DNA from: an uncultured Nitrospirota bacterium
GTDB lineage: Bacteria > CG2-30-53-67
Direction of reading: 5' to 3'
Length of the DNA: 33,531 nucleotides
NCBI GenBank assembly: GCA_947259355.1
Contig: CAMYMF010000021.1
Coordinates: 12,034 to 45,564 of the forward strand
The translations under genes were made by a program, and so were the position numbers. A model generated the notes under the pieces. It had not been told where the DNA came from and did not search any database. It saw only the letters and a list, made by a program, of their open reading frames with translations. Positions 1 to 6,928 of this stretch are shown piece after piece; within the stretch, counting starts at the first letter, position 1; the number at the start of each line of letters is the position of its first letter.

Positions 1-803
1 TGCAGATTGAGATGCATGATGTCGAAGCCGAGATCCCCGGGACGGACACGCCCGATGAGGGCGTTCAGGTTTGCGCCGTCGGCGTAGATTAACCCGCCTG
101 CGGCGTGGACCATCTCGTTGATCTCCCGCACATTCGGATCGTAGAGCCCCAGGGTATTGGGAAGTGTCAACATCAGCCCTGCCGTCTCAGCGTCAAGGCT
201 CTTTTCAAGCGCCTTCATGTCGACATTGCCCAACTTGTCTGTTTTGACCTCCCGCGTCTGGAATCCAGCAAGGGTGGCGCTGGCCGGATTGGTCCCGTGG
301 GCCGAGTCGGGGATGAGGATCGTGTCCCGCCTGGCTCCTCGCTCCTTATGGTAGGCCGCGATCAGCATGAGGCCGGTGAATTCGCCGTGTGCACCGGCCA
401 GGGGCTGCAAGGTGAAATCGCCGAAACCGAGGATCTCGCTGTAGAGGCGTTGCGATTCATGGAGGACCGCCAAGGCACCCTGCACCAGTGCGGCGCCGCC
501 TTCGAGCTGCGGCAGAAGGGGGTGGAGTTTGGAAAACCCCGGAAGCGCCGCCAGGTCTTCATGAAATCTCGGGTTGTACTTCATGGTGCACGAACCGAGC
601 GGATAAAAGGCCGTCTCGATGGCCATGTTCCTCCGGCTCAAGTTGACGAAATGGCGGATGACATCCAGCTCACTGAGCTCGGGCAGTGCCGTCTCCTCGG
701 ATCGCTTCAACGCGACCGGCACGGCCTCGGCCGCCGGCACATCCGACTCGGGAAGCGTGCTGCCCCGCCGACCCGGTGATCCTTTCTCGAAAATAAGCTT
801 CAC
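1..803 (-). CDS. gcvPB: Glycine dehydrogenase (decarboxylating) subunit 2, 5' part only
   Basis: This is the C-terminal-half subunit of the split P-protein of the glycine cleavage system, which with GcvPA decarboxylates glycine and passes the aminomethyl group to lipoylated GcvH. Only the first 267 codons are inside the window. The reading frame stays open to base 1, so the gene is cut by the window edge and is not a pseudogene on this evidence. The start is GTG at 803, overlapping the gcvPA stop by 4 bp (GTGA). Family sequence is clear: YPLGSCTMKYNP near residue 68, DSAHGTNPASA near residue 185, and DIMHLNL at the edge. The last two bases begin the His of the HLNLHK motif, so the PLP-binding lysine lies just outside. 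Family members are about 480 residues long. It is translationally coupled, fourth in the gcvT-H-PA-PB operon. Confidence 0.95.
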   Translation of the reverse strand, partial: MKLIFEKGSPGRRGSTLPESDVPAAEAVPVALKRSEETALPELSELDVIRHFVNLSRRNMAIETAFYPLGSCTMKYNPRFHEDLAALPGFSKLHPLLPQLEGGAALVQGALAVLHESQRLYSEILGFGDFTLQPLAGAHGEFTGLMLIAAYHKERGARRDTILIPDSAHGTNPASATLAGFQTREVKTDKLGNVDMKALEKSLDAETAGLMLTLPNTLGLYDPNVREINEMVHAAGGLIYADGANLNALIGRVRPGDLGFDIMHLNL

Positions 804-2134
804 AGTGCCTCCTTCACGGCTTGTGCCAAGGCATCGATCTCCGCCCGGGTACGGAGCTCCGTCACCGCCACCAGAAGCTGACGCTTTCGCCCGGGGAAAA
901 AGAGACCGAGCGGCACCCCCGCGAGAAAACCTTTCTGCATCAAATGCGCCACGAGGTCCTCGGCACTCACCGGAAGTTCGATCGCGAACTCATTGAAAAA
1001 GCCATTGGGGTCCACAAACTCTACCCCTGAAATTGTCTCCAGACGGTTTCTGGCGTAGACCGCTTTGGCGTTGCAGAGCTGTCCCACGCGGCGAAAGCCG
1101 CCCTTGCCCAGGAGCGAAAGATAGATCACCGCCCGCAGGGCCAGCAGCGATTCGTTGGTGCAGATGTTCGAGGTGGCTTTCTCACGCCGGATATGCTGCT
1201 CCCTCGCCTGAAGGGTCAGCACAAAGCCCGTCTTGCCTCTGCCATCCCGGGTGCGGCCCACGATGCGCCCCGGCATTCTCCGCATGAATTCACGGGTGCT
1301 CGCGATAAACCCCAGATAGGGGCCTCCGAAGGCCAAGGGGCTGCCAAGAGACTGCCCTTCGCCGGTGACAATGTCGAAGCCCATGGCACCCGGAGGCGTT
1401 ACCAGGGAGAGAGCTACAGGATAGCATGCACAGATGGTGGTGGCCCCCAGCTCCTGCGCCTCCCCGACGAGGTCACACCAGTCGAAGAGGGCACCGAAGA
1501 AGTCAGGGTACTGAATCACCACGGCCGCGGTGTTTCTGTCCAGATGCGCCCGGAGCTCCTGCGCAACCTGCGTTGGCGGCGCGTCGGCGGTCACGACAAC
1601 CTCTCCACCGAGATGCGCGCTGGCGCATGCGATCATTTGCCGGTAAAGGGGGTTGAGGGAGCCTGCAAGGAGAATCTTCTCTCCCCGCCCCTTTCGCAGA
1701 GCCATGAGGATTGCCTCGAACAGAGCGGTGCCGCCGTCGTAGAGGGACGCGTTGGACACCGCCATCTCAGTCAATCGGCAGATGGCCGACTGGTATTCAT
1801 AAATAGCCTGCAAGGTTCCCTGGGAGGCCTCCGCCTGGTAGGGGGTATAGGCGGTGAGGAACTCGCCCCGTTCAACAATGTGGGAGATGGCTGCAGGAAT
1901 GAAATGCTCGTAAAAGCCTCCGCCGGCAAAGCAGACCAAGTCCGACCGGTTCCGAGCGGCGAGGCTCGAGAGGCGGCGGGTCACCTCGAATTCGGATTGT
2001 CTATCTGGGATAGCGTGCAGATCGGGAGAGGGTTCGAAGACTTGCGCACCCTGCCACAGGGCCTCCATACTTTCAACGCCGATGGCCTCAAGCATGGCCC
2101 GGCGATCGTCGTCCGTGTTGGCTATGTATGGCAC
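800..2134 (-). CDS. gcvPA: Glycine dehydrogenase (decarboxylating) subunit 1
   Basis: This 444-residue protein is the N-terminal-half subunit of the two-subunit P-protein. It forms the PLP-dependent glycine decarboxylase together with GcvPB. Characteristic stretches are FLTAYTPYQAEASQGTLQ near residue 93, with EYQSAI following, the SLYDGGTA region, and the FGGPYLGF segment near residue 270. Length matches the family (about 440-450). The start is a GTG at 2134. It is preceded by GAGGGGTG at about 8 nt, which lies over the end of gcvH, so the two genes are separated by only 6 bp. The 3' end overlaps gcvPB by 4 bp. Split P-proteins are typical of many anaerobes and deltaproteobacteria; single-chain GcvP is the enterobacterial form. 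Confidence 0.96.
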   Translation of the reverse strand: MPYIANTDDDRRAMLEAIGVESMEALWQGAQVFEPSPDLHAIPDRQSEFEVTRRLSSLAARNRSDLVCFAGGGFYEHFIPAAISHIVERGEFLTAYTPYQAEASQGTLQAIYEYQSAICRLTEMAVSNASLYDGGTALFEAILMALRKGRGEKILLAGSLNPLYRQMIACASAHLGGEVVVTADAPPTQVAQELRAHLDRNTAAVVIQYPDFFGALFDWCDLVGEAQELGATTICACYPVALSLVTPPGAMGFDIVTGEGQSLGSPLAFGGPYLGFIASTREFMRRMPGRIVGRTRDGRGKTGFVLTLQAREQHIRREKATSNICTNESLLALRAVIYLSLLGKGGFRRVGQLCNAKAVYARNRLETISGVEFVDPNGFFNEFAIELPVSAEDLVAHLMQKGFLAGVPLGLFFPGRKRQLLVAVTELRTRAEIDALAQAVKEAL

Positions 2135-2140
2135 AAAACA

Positions 2141-2557
2141 TCACCCCTCGTCATCGTCTTCTTCGTCACCCTCCTCTTCATTCGTCGCGAGCACCTCTTC
2201 AATATACTGTCGGTAATCCTCATGGACCATGAGATTGTCCAGTTCCGCTTCGTCCGCACCCTCCAATCGGCAGAACCAGCCTTCCTCCTCCGGCGATTCG
2301 TTCACAATTTCCGGATTGTCGACCAACTCCTCATTCACCTCAATGACCTTGCCTGAAACGGGAGCAAAGACATCCTCCGCGGCCTTGACCGATTCGACCA
2401 CCAGCATGGCCTCACCCTGTTCGAATTGGGTACCGGTTTCCGGCAACTCCACAAAGGTGACATCTCCCAACTCGTTGGCTGCGTAACTCGAGATTCCGAT
2501 GGTCGCCACTCCCCCTGTGATCTCTACCCATTCGTGCTCCTTCGAGTAAAACTTCAT
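2141..2557 (-). CDS. gcvH: Glycine cleavage system H protein
   Basis: GcvH is the lipoylated shuttle protein that carries the aminomethyl intermediate between the P, T and L proteins. The 138-residue sequence opens with the family KEHEW motif. The lipoyl attachment lysine is K58 in VVESVKAAEDVFAPVSG, and VNEEL follows as expected. The ATG at 2557 overlaps the gcvT stop by 4 bp (ATGA), so translation is coupled. One oddity is the C-terminus: after EEVLATN the protein ends in an almost entirely acidic tail of about 12 Glu/Asp/Gly residues. This makes it some 8-12 residues longer than usual GcvH proteins. No lpd (L protein) or lipoate ligase gene lies nearby in the window. Confidence 0.97.
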   Translation of the reverse strand: MKFYSKEHEWVEITGGVATIGISSYAANELGDVTFVELPETGTQFEQGEAMLVVESVKAAEDVFAPVSGKVIEVNEELVDNPEIVNESPEEEGWFCRLEGADEAELDNLMVHEDYRQYIEEVLATNEEEGDEEDDDEG

Positions 2558-3675
2558 GAATCCGCCTCCCCCTGTCCAGGCCCCTTCGCGGCCCCACCCC
2601 CGTAAAAGGGGAGACCCGTCACCACCGCCTCGAGCGGCTTGGCCGCCCCACCGACCAGAAGCGCTGTCCCCAATTCCGGTTTTTTCTCCCCAACTATATA
2701 TGCCAGGGCCACTGCCCTGTCAAGCGACGGTGCATAAGAGCCAGAGGTGACTTTTCCGACGGCCCGTCCGTCCAATGTGCGGACGGGATCCTGTCGTCGG
2801 GCGGCCCGCCGACCCTGAAGAAGCAGACCGACCAGACGCTTGCGAGGAGGGCGCTCAAGACAGCGACTCCCCACGAAAGAGCGGTGGTCCCCGCTGATCA
2901 GAGAGTCAAAACCTGCCTCCAGCGGCGTTGTGTCGATGTCCAGTTCGTGGCCATAGAGGGGAAACCCCATTTCCAGCCTGAGGGTGTCTCGTGCGCCCAG
3001 TCCCGCCGCCTGCACCCCCTCCTCCTTGAGAAGATGCTCCCAAAGCACGGTGGCTTTCTCCCACGGCAGATAGAACTCATATCCGAGCTCCCCCGTATAG
3101 CCCGTTCGGCTCAGCAGTATTTGCTCACCGATCAGTTCAATACGGCACCACTGATAATAGCGAGGCAGCCGCTCTTGTCCAAAACCAAGCCCCATGAGAA
3201 TCTCTGCGGAGCGCGGTCCCTGCAGATCAAGCTTTGCCGTTCGGGAAGACTCATCAGATAAGGAAACCGCGGGGTGAATCTTCTGCTGGAGCCAGTCGGC
3301 ATCGGCACCACGGGTGGCGGCATTTACCACCAGATAGAATTCCTCGGTCCCCAAACGGTAGACCAGAAGATCATCCCGGACCCCGCCCTCTTCTGTCAGG
3401 AGGAAGTTGTAGCGGCAGCTGCCGATGGCCTGATCCGACACGGCCCGGGCAAGCAGTCCGTCGAGCAGTGCCGCGGCCCCTGTGCCGAATACACGAAACT
3501 CCCCCATGTGGCATGTGTCGAAGAGCGATGCACCTTCGCGCGTATGCCGGTGCTCTTTGATGATACCGGGCCCATAGTGTAGCGGCATGTTCCACCCGGC
3601 AAAGGGAACCATGCGGGCACCCAAGCTGAGGTGGGCCTGCTTCAGCGGTGTGTCCAGAAGTTTCATGCTGCCCAT
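2554..3675 (-). CDS. gcvT: Glycine cleavage system T protein (aminomethyltransferase)
   Basis: GcvT releases ammonia from the aminomethyl-lipoyl GcvH intermediate and transfers the one-carbon unit to tetrahydrofolate. The protein has 373 residues, normal for the family. Recognisable segments are PFAGWNMPLHYG near residue 24, the catalytic-Asp segment GGVRDDLLVYRLG near residue 97, the RTGYTGELGYEFYL segment near residue 165, and GARDTLRLEMGFPLYGHE near residue 200. The ATG at 3675 is preceded by GGGGGGTGAG at a good distance; a second ATG three codons in is less well placed. It is the first gene of the gcv operon and overlaps gcvH by 4 bp. No glycine riboswitch was recognised in the short leader. 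Confidence 0.97.
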   Translation of the reverse strand: MGSMKLLDTPLKQAHLSLGARMVPFAGWNMPLHYGPGIIKEHRHTREGASLFDTCHMGEFRVFGTGAAALLDGLLARAVSDQAIGSCRYNFLLTEEGGVRDDLLVYRLGTEEFYLVVNAATRGADADWLQQKIHPAVSLSDESSRTAKLDLQGPRSAEILMGLGFGQERLPRYYQWCRIELIGEQILLSRTGYTGELGYEFYLPWEKATVLWEHLLKEEGVQAAGLGARDTLRLEMGFPLYGHELDIDTTPLEAGFDSLISGDHRSFVGSRCLERPPRKRLVGLLLQGRRAARRQDPVRTLDGRAVGKVTSGSYAPSLDRAVALAYIVGEKKPELGTALLVGGAAKPLEAVVTGLPFYGGGAAKGPGQGEADS

Positions 3676-3740
3676 TCGCTCACCCCCCGGTGGCTCGGAG
3701 CGCCCCTGCGTAACGGATCACGACGGGGCGCTGGCAAAGG

Positions 3741-3769
3741 AAAATATCAGCGCCCGTGGCGGTCGTCAA
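3741..3769 (-). promoter_or_regulatory. Sigma-70 promoter for the gcv operon
   Basis: On the minus strand, TTGACG (3764-3769) and TATTTT (3741-3746) are separated by exactly 17 bp. They lie about 66 bp upstream of the gcvT start. Five of six -35 positions and four of six -10 positions match consensus. The motif lies in the divergent gap between gcvT and the pagL-like gene. Confidence 0.65.
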
Positions 3770-3872
3770 GGAACGGGCGCTAAGCTGGCATCGTTTGTAC
3801 TTGCTATTTTCCTGTGGTGAGTCTACGGTTAAACCCTTGGCGCTTTGGGGCCTTTCGTTCGAGGTGCACGCC

Positions 3873-4439
3873 ATGTCTTTGGCCAGGAGAAACAGCAAAA
3901 AGTATCGGGCCCTCCCTCTTTTTACCGCCGGCATTCTGCTGATCGGCTGCGTCAGCCTTTGTGCGGCGGAGCAAGGCGGCAGAGAGATCGCGTTCGGGGC
4001 CCGGGGGGGATTCTCCGACTCAACGCCCCGTGAGAATTTCCATCAGTATGATCTGTTTGTGAGTGATGCACTCCCCTGGCGTTGGACTCTTTCGTCGGGC
4101 TGGGAGCTGCAAACGCGACTCAACGCAACGGCTTCCCTGTTGCGAGCGGCCGGAGAGAAGGGGCTGATCTTTTCCGCCGGTCCCGGGTTTGTCGTCGCAA
4201 AGTACGCTGGAAGATTCTCCCTGATCGGCGGATACAGCATCGGCTTGCTGACGGAGCACAAATACAGACGGCACGATCTGGGAGGGCCCCTTCAGTTCAT
4301 CGGCCATTTGGGCGTGGCCTACCGGCTCTATCGGAGCGTCCAGGTCGGCTATCGCCTGCAGCACATGTCCAACGCCAGCATCTATGACCCCAACCCCGGC
4401 CTCAACATGAACATGTTCTTCGTGAGCGGCACTTTCTGA
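3873..4439 (+). CDS. PagL-like lipid A 3-O-deacylase / acyloxyacyl hydrolase family protein
   Basis: The product is predicted to be an outer-membrane beta-barrel that removes an acyl chain from lipid A. The N-terminus has a basic start, then a hydrophobic stretch (LPLFTAGILLIGCVSLCAA) that reads as a signal peptide. The mature part has alternating hydrophobic/aromatic strands such as FSLIGGYSIGLL. The C-terminal signature is YRLQHMSNASIYDPNPGLN, containing the family His-x-Ser-Asn catalytic motif (H164, S166) and the terminal NPGLN. It ends with a Phe, as many outer-membrane proteins do. The ATG at 3873 is chosen because GAGGTG precedes it and the signal peptide follows. A longer in-frame start at 3756 would put non-signal sequence first and would overlap the gcv promoter. 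It is convergent with the M20 peptidase. Confidence 0.8.
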   Translation: MSLARRNSKKYRALPLFTAGILLIGCVSLCAAEQGGREIAFGARGGFSDSTPRENFHQYDLFVSDALPWRWTLSSGWELQTRLNATASLLRAAGEKGLIFSAGPGFVVAKYAGRFSLIGGYSIGLLTEHKYRRHDLGGPLQFIGHLGVAYRLYRSVQVGYRLQHMSNASIYDPNPGLNMNMFFVSGTF

Positions 4440-4472
4440 TGCCGGATTCGTAAGCACTATGCCGACTCCGCG

Positions 4473-5939
4473 CTAGAGCCCGCTCGAATTCTGAATAAGC
4501 TGATAATAAAACTTCACCATCTGCAGATAATTCTCGATGGAGATCCTCTCGTTGGTACCGTGAATGCGCGGGAGATCATCGGGGCCGAGCCGGTTCAGCA
4601 GGAAGTGATAGGTGTTCTCCGACATGTCCACAAAATAGCGGGAATCGGTGGCCCCCACCACCAGGAAGGGGACCACCACAAGATGGGTGTCTGCGCTGAT
4701 CTGACGGATGGTTGAAGCAATCATCCGGTACGTACCCGAGGCGGTGTCGGAAACGGGTGACGGGTTTCCGTAGTAGCCGGCGGGGCGGAGCTGAATCTCT
4801 GGATTATCGATGACACGGTGCACCTGTGCGATCACTGTCTGCACCGACTCGCCCGGCATGATCCGGAAATTGACAACGGCCGTGGCCCGCTGGGGCAAGA
4901 TGTTGTCTTTCACGCTCCCGGTGAACATGGTGGCCGCGGTGGTCGTACGGATGATTGCGTTCATGGTCGGAAGCCGGCCGAGACGGTTCTTGACGAGTGG
5001 CCCGAAGAGCCACAGGTTGGCCACAAACATCCGCTGGACAAAAGGCATCTCCGGCCCCAGATGCTCAAACATCCTTGCCGCAAAATCCAAATTCGCCGGG
5101 AAGCGTTTGGCTTCGAGTCGCGTAATCGCCTGGCTCAACACACCGACCGCCGTATGGCGGGGAGGCATGGAGGAATGCCCGCCGGGGCGCTCAACAACGA
5201 GTTCCAGGCTGACGTACCCCTTCTGTGCAATCCCCACCAGGGCCACCGGCGCCGCAACATTTGGAATGATCCCCTCCACGATGTTGGCCCCCTCATCCAG
5301 GACGTATCTGAACCGAGCTCCTCTGCCTGCAAGAGCCTTTGCGATCTTGGCCGCGCCCCGGGCGCCGCCCACCTCCTCATCGTGACCGAAGGCCAGATAA
5401 ATTGTCTGCAGCGGTGTGAAACCCTGCCCCAGGAGCACTTCCACGGCCTCCAGAATTCCCATCAGCCCCGATTTAATGTCGAGCGCCCCGCGCCCCCAGA
5501 CAAACCCATCGGCCATCTTGCCGGCAAAGGGCGGGTGCTCCCAGTCATGCTCGGTGCCCGGCGTGACCGGCACCACATCCTGGTGGGCCATCAGAAGAAT
5601 GGGCGCCGCCGTCGCGCTGCGGCCCCGCCAGGTGTAAAGAAGCGCAGCATCGCCGATGACTTCTCTTTTGAGAGTGCCATGAACCCTGGGGAAGGAAGAT
5701 TTCAAGTAGGCATGAAACGTCCTGAACGCGTCCAGGTTGACGCGGCTTGGATCCACGTCTGAAATCGTCTCAAACCGCAGCGCGCCGGCCAGACGCTGCG
5801 CAATCTCCTCTTGATTCAGAACGACCTCGCGTACCGGCGGTGCCTCCACCGCTATGGGTGTCATGCGAACCGTCCTCACTACTGCGATGGAGATGATGCA
5901 CAGGCAGGCGAGGAGAACGAATGCAACGAGCTTTCTCAT
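4473..5939 (-). CDS. M20 family metallopeptidase (carboxypeptidase S-like), membrane-anchored
   Basis: This is a dizinc M20 peptidase of the carboxypeptidase S/PM20D1-like type, hydrolysing peptides or N-acyl amino acids. The exact substrate is unknown. From the chosen start it has 488 residues. An N-terminal hydrophobic helix (LVAFVLLACLCIISIAVV) acts as signal or anchor, so the enzyme likely faces the periplasm. Metal-binding elements follow in order: MAHQDVVPV, WGRGALDIKSG, GHDEEVGG, LDEGANIVEG, and the late His in RIHGTNERIS. The dimerisation domain lies between, around GGHSSMPP. The ATG at 5939 has GAGG upstream and places the hydrophobic helix at the very start; a start at 6035 would add an unrelated 32-residue leader. 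It is divergent from the ABC operon. Confidence 0.85.
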   Translation of the reverse strand: MRKLVAFVLLACLCIISIAVVRTVRMTPIAVEAPPVREVVLNQEEIAQRLAGALRFETISDVDPSRVNLDAFRTFHAYLKSSFPRVHGTLKREVIGDAALLYTWRGRSATAAPILLMAHQDVVPVTPGTEHDWEHPPFAGKMADGFVWGRGALDIKSGLMGILEAVEVLLGQGFTPLQTIYLAFGHDEEVGGARGAAKIAKALAGRGARFRYVLDEGANIVEGIIPNVAAPVALVGIAQKGYVSLELVVERPGGHSSMPPRHTAVGVLSQAITRLEAKRFPANLDFAARMFEHLGPEMPFVQRMFVANLWLFGPLVKNRLGRLPTMNAIIRTTTAATMFTGSVKDNILPQRATAVVNFRIMPGESVQTVIAQVHRVIDNPEIQLRPAGYYGNPSPVSDTASGTYRMIASTIRQISADTHLVVVPFLVVGATDSRYFVDMSENTYHFLLNRLGPDDLPRIHGTNERISIENYLQMVKFYYQLIQNSSGL

Positions 5940-6077
5940 GACGACCTCGTCGGCAACCAGTGATCGGAAAGCTTCTGCGGCATGCAGAGGGATCAACCTA
6001 TCATTGATGAAGAGAATTGTCCAATCGTGGCCCACCCGCCGCCGCAGAAGCCCGCCACCGGCCGGCGAACCGCCGAA

Positions 6078-6106
6078 TTGACAGAATCTGCGCCAGCCGC
6101 CATATT
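6078..6106 (+). promoter_or_regulatory. Sigma-70 promoter for the ABC exporter operon
   Basis: A perfect TTGACA (6078-6083) is followed after 17 bp by CATATT (6101-6106, 4/6). It lies about 74 bp upstream of the ATPase start at 6180. Its position supports that start over an in-frame ATG at 5982, which would lie upstream of the transcript. Confidence 0.55.
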
Positions 6107-6179
6107 AGGACAGACCAAAAGGGAGCCGGCCAGTCCCAGCAGATCGATCGTGCTCATAACCGCCCAGATCGGCAAGACC

Positions 6180-6923
6180 ATGACCACCATTTCACCCGCA
6201 CCATTCGAGACCGCGCCCGGGACGACACTCTTTCGAACGCGGGGTCTCACCAAAGTGTATGACATGGGTGCGGTCCAGGTACATGCCCTGCGGGGGGTGG
6301 ATCTGGAACTTTTCGCCGGCGAGCTGGTGGTCCTGCTGGGACCTTCAGGAAGCGGAAAGTCGACCCTGCTCAACATCCTTGGGGGACTCGACACCGCGAC
6401 AGACGGTGCCGTGACCTACCGCGATCAGGACCTAACCCGGGCGAACGATGAGGCGCTCACCGAATACCGGCGCTTTCACGTCGGCTTTGTTTTTCAGTTC
6501 TACAATCTGATCCCCAGTCTCACGGCGCGTGAAAATGTGGCCGTTGTCACCGAGATCGCAGAGAAACCGATGACGCCGGAAGCGGCGCTGGCCCTGGTCG
6601 ATCTCTCCGATAGGCTCGATCATTTTCCGGCACAGCTCTCGGGAGGCCAGCAGCAGCGGGTCGCCATCGCCCGGGCCATTGCCAAGAATCCAGCCGTGCT
6701 GCTCTGCGACGAGCCCACGGGCGCGCTCGACTCCGAAACGGGCATTGTCGTTCTCGAAGCGCTCGAGCGGGTCAACCGGGAAATAGGCACGACCACCGTC
6801 GTGATCACCCACAACGCTGACATTGCCGGTATGGCCGATCGGGTCATCCGCCTCAGCAACGGTCTCATTGCAAACGTGCAGCGAAACGAGCACAAGAAAG
6901 CGCCGCAGGAGCTGCACTGGTAG
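6180..6923 (+). CDS. ABC transporter ATP-binding protein (LolD/MacB class)
   Basis: This 247-residue ATPase powers the FtsX-type permease encoded 5 bp downstream. The nucleotide-binding motifs are complete. The Walker [10 protein letters not shown] starts at residue 54, the Q-loop lies in VFQFYNL, the signature is LSGGQQQR (153-160), the Walker B is VLLCDEPTG (173-181), and the H-loop is VITHN. The short spacing and the FQFYNLIP sequence are typical of the LolD/MacB/YbbA type. The start at 6180 lacks a strong Shine-Dalgarno sequence but fits family length and the upstream promoter. The operon then runs permease and HlyD adaptor, a tripartite exporter arrangement. The cargo cannot be read from sequence. 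Confidence 0.93.
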   Translation: MTTISPAPFETAPGTTLFRTRGLTKVYDMGAVQVHALRGVDLELFAGELVVLLGPSGSGKSTLLNILGGLDTATDGAVTYRDQDLTRANDEALTEYRRFHVGFVFQFYNLIPSLTARENVAVVTEIAEKPMTPEAALALVDLSDRLDHFPAQLSGGQQQRVAIARAIAKNPAVLLCDEPTGALDSETGIVVLEALERVNREIGTTTVVITHNADIAGMADRVIRLSNGLIANVQRNEHKKAPQELHW

Positions 6924-6928
6924 TACTG

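Noticed and set aside
1-5. Loss of the PLP lysine in GcvPB
   Set aside because: The frame is open to the edge and stops at the His before the lysine only because the window ends there.
1193-2356. 387-codon frame opposite gcvPA/gcvH
   Set aside because: It is a shadow of the well-supported gcv genes and contains no recognisable domain.
3676-3780. Glycine riboswitch upstream of gcvT
   Set aside because: The region was read for the conserved GGAGAG, CCGAAG and CTCTCAGG blocks and they are absent. The leader is only about 60 nt.
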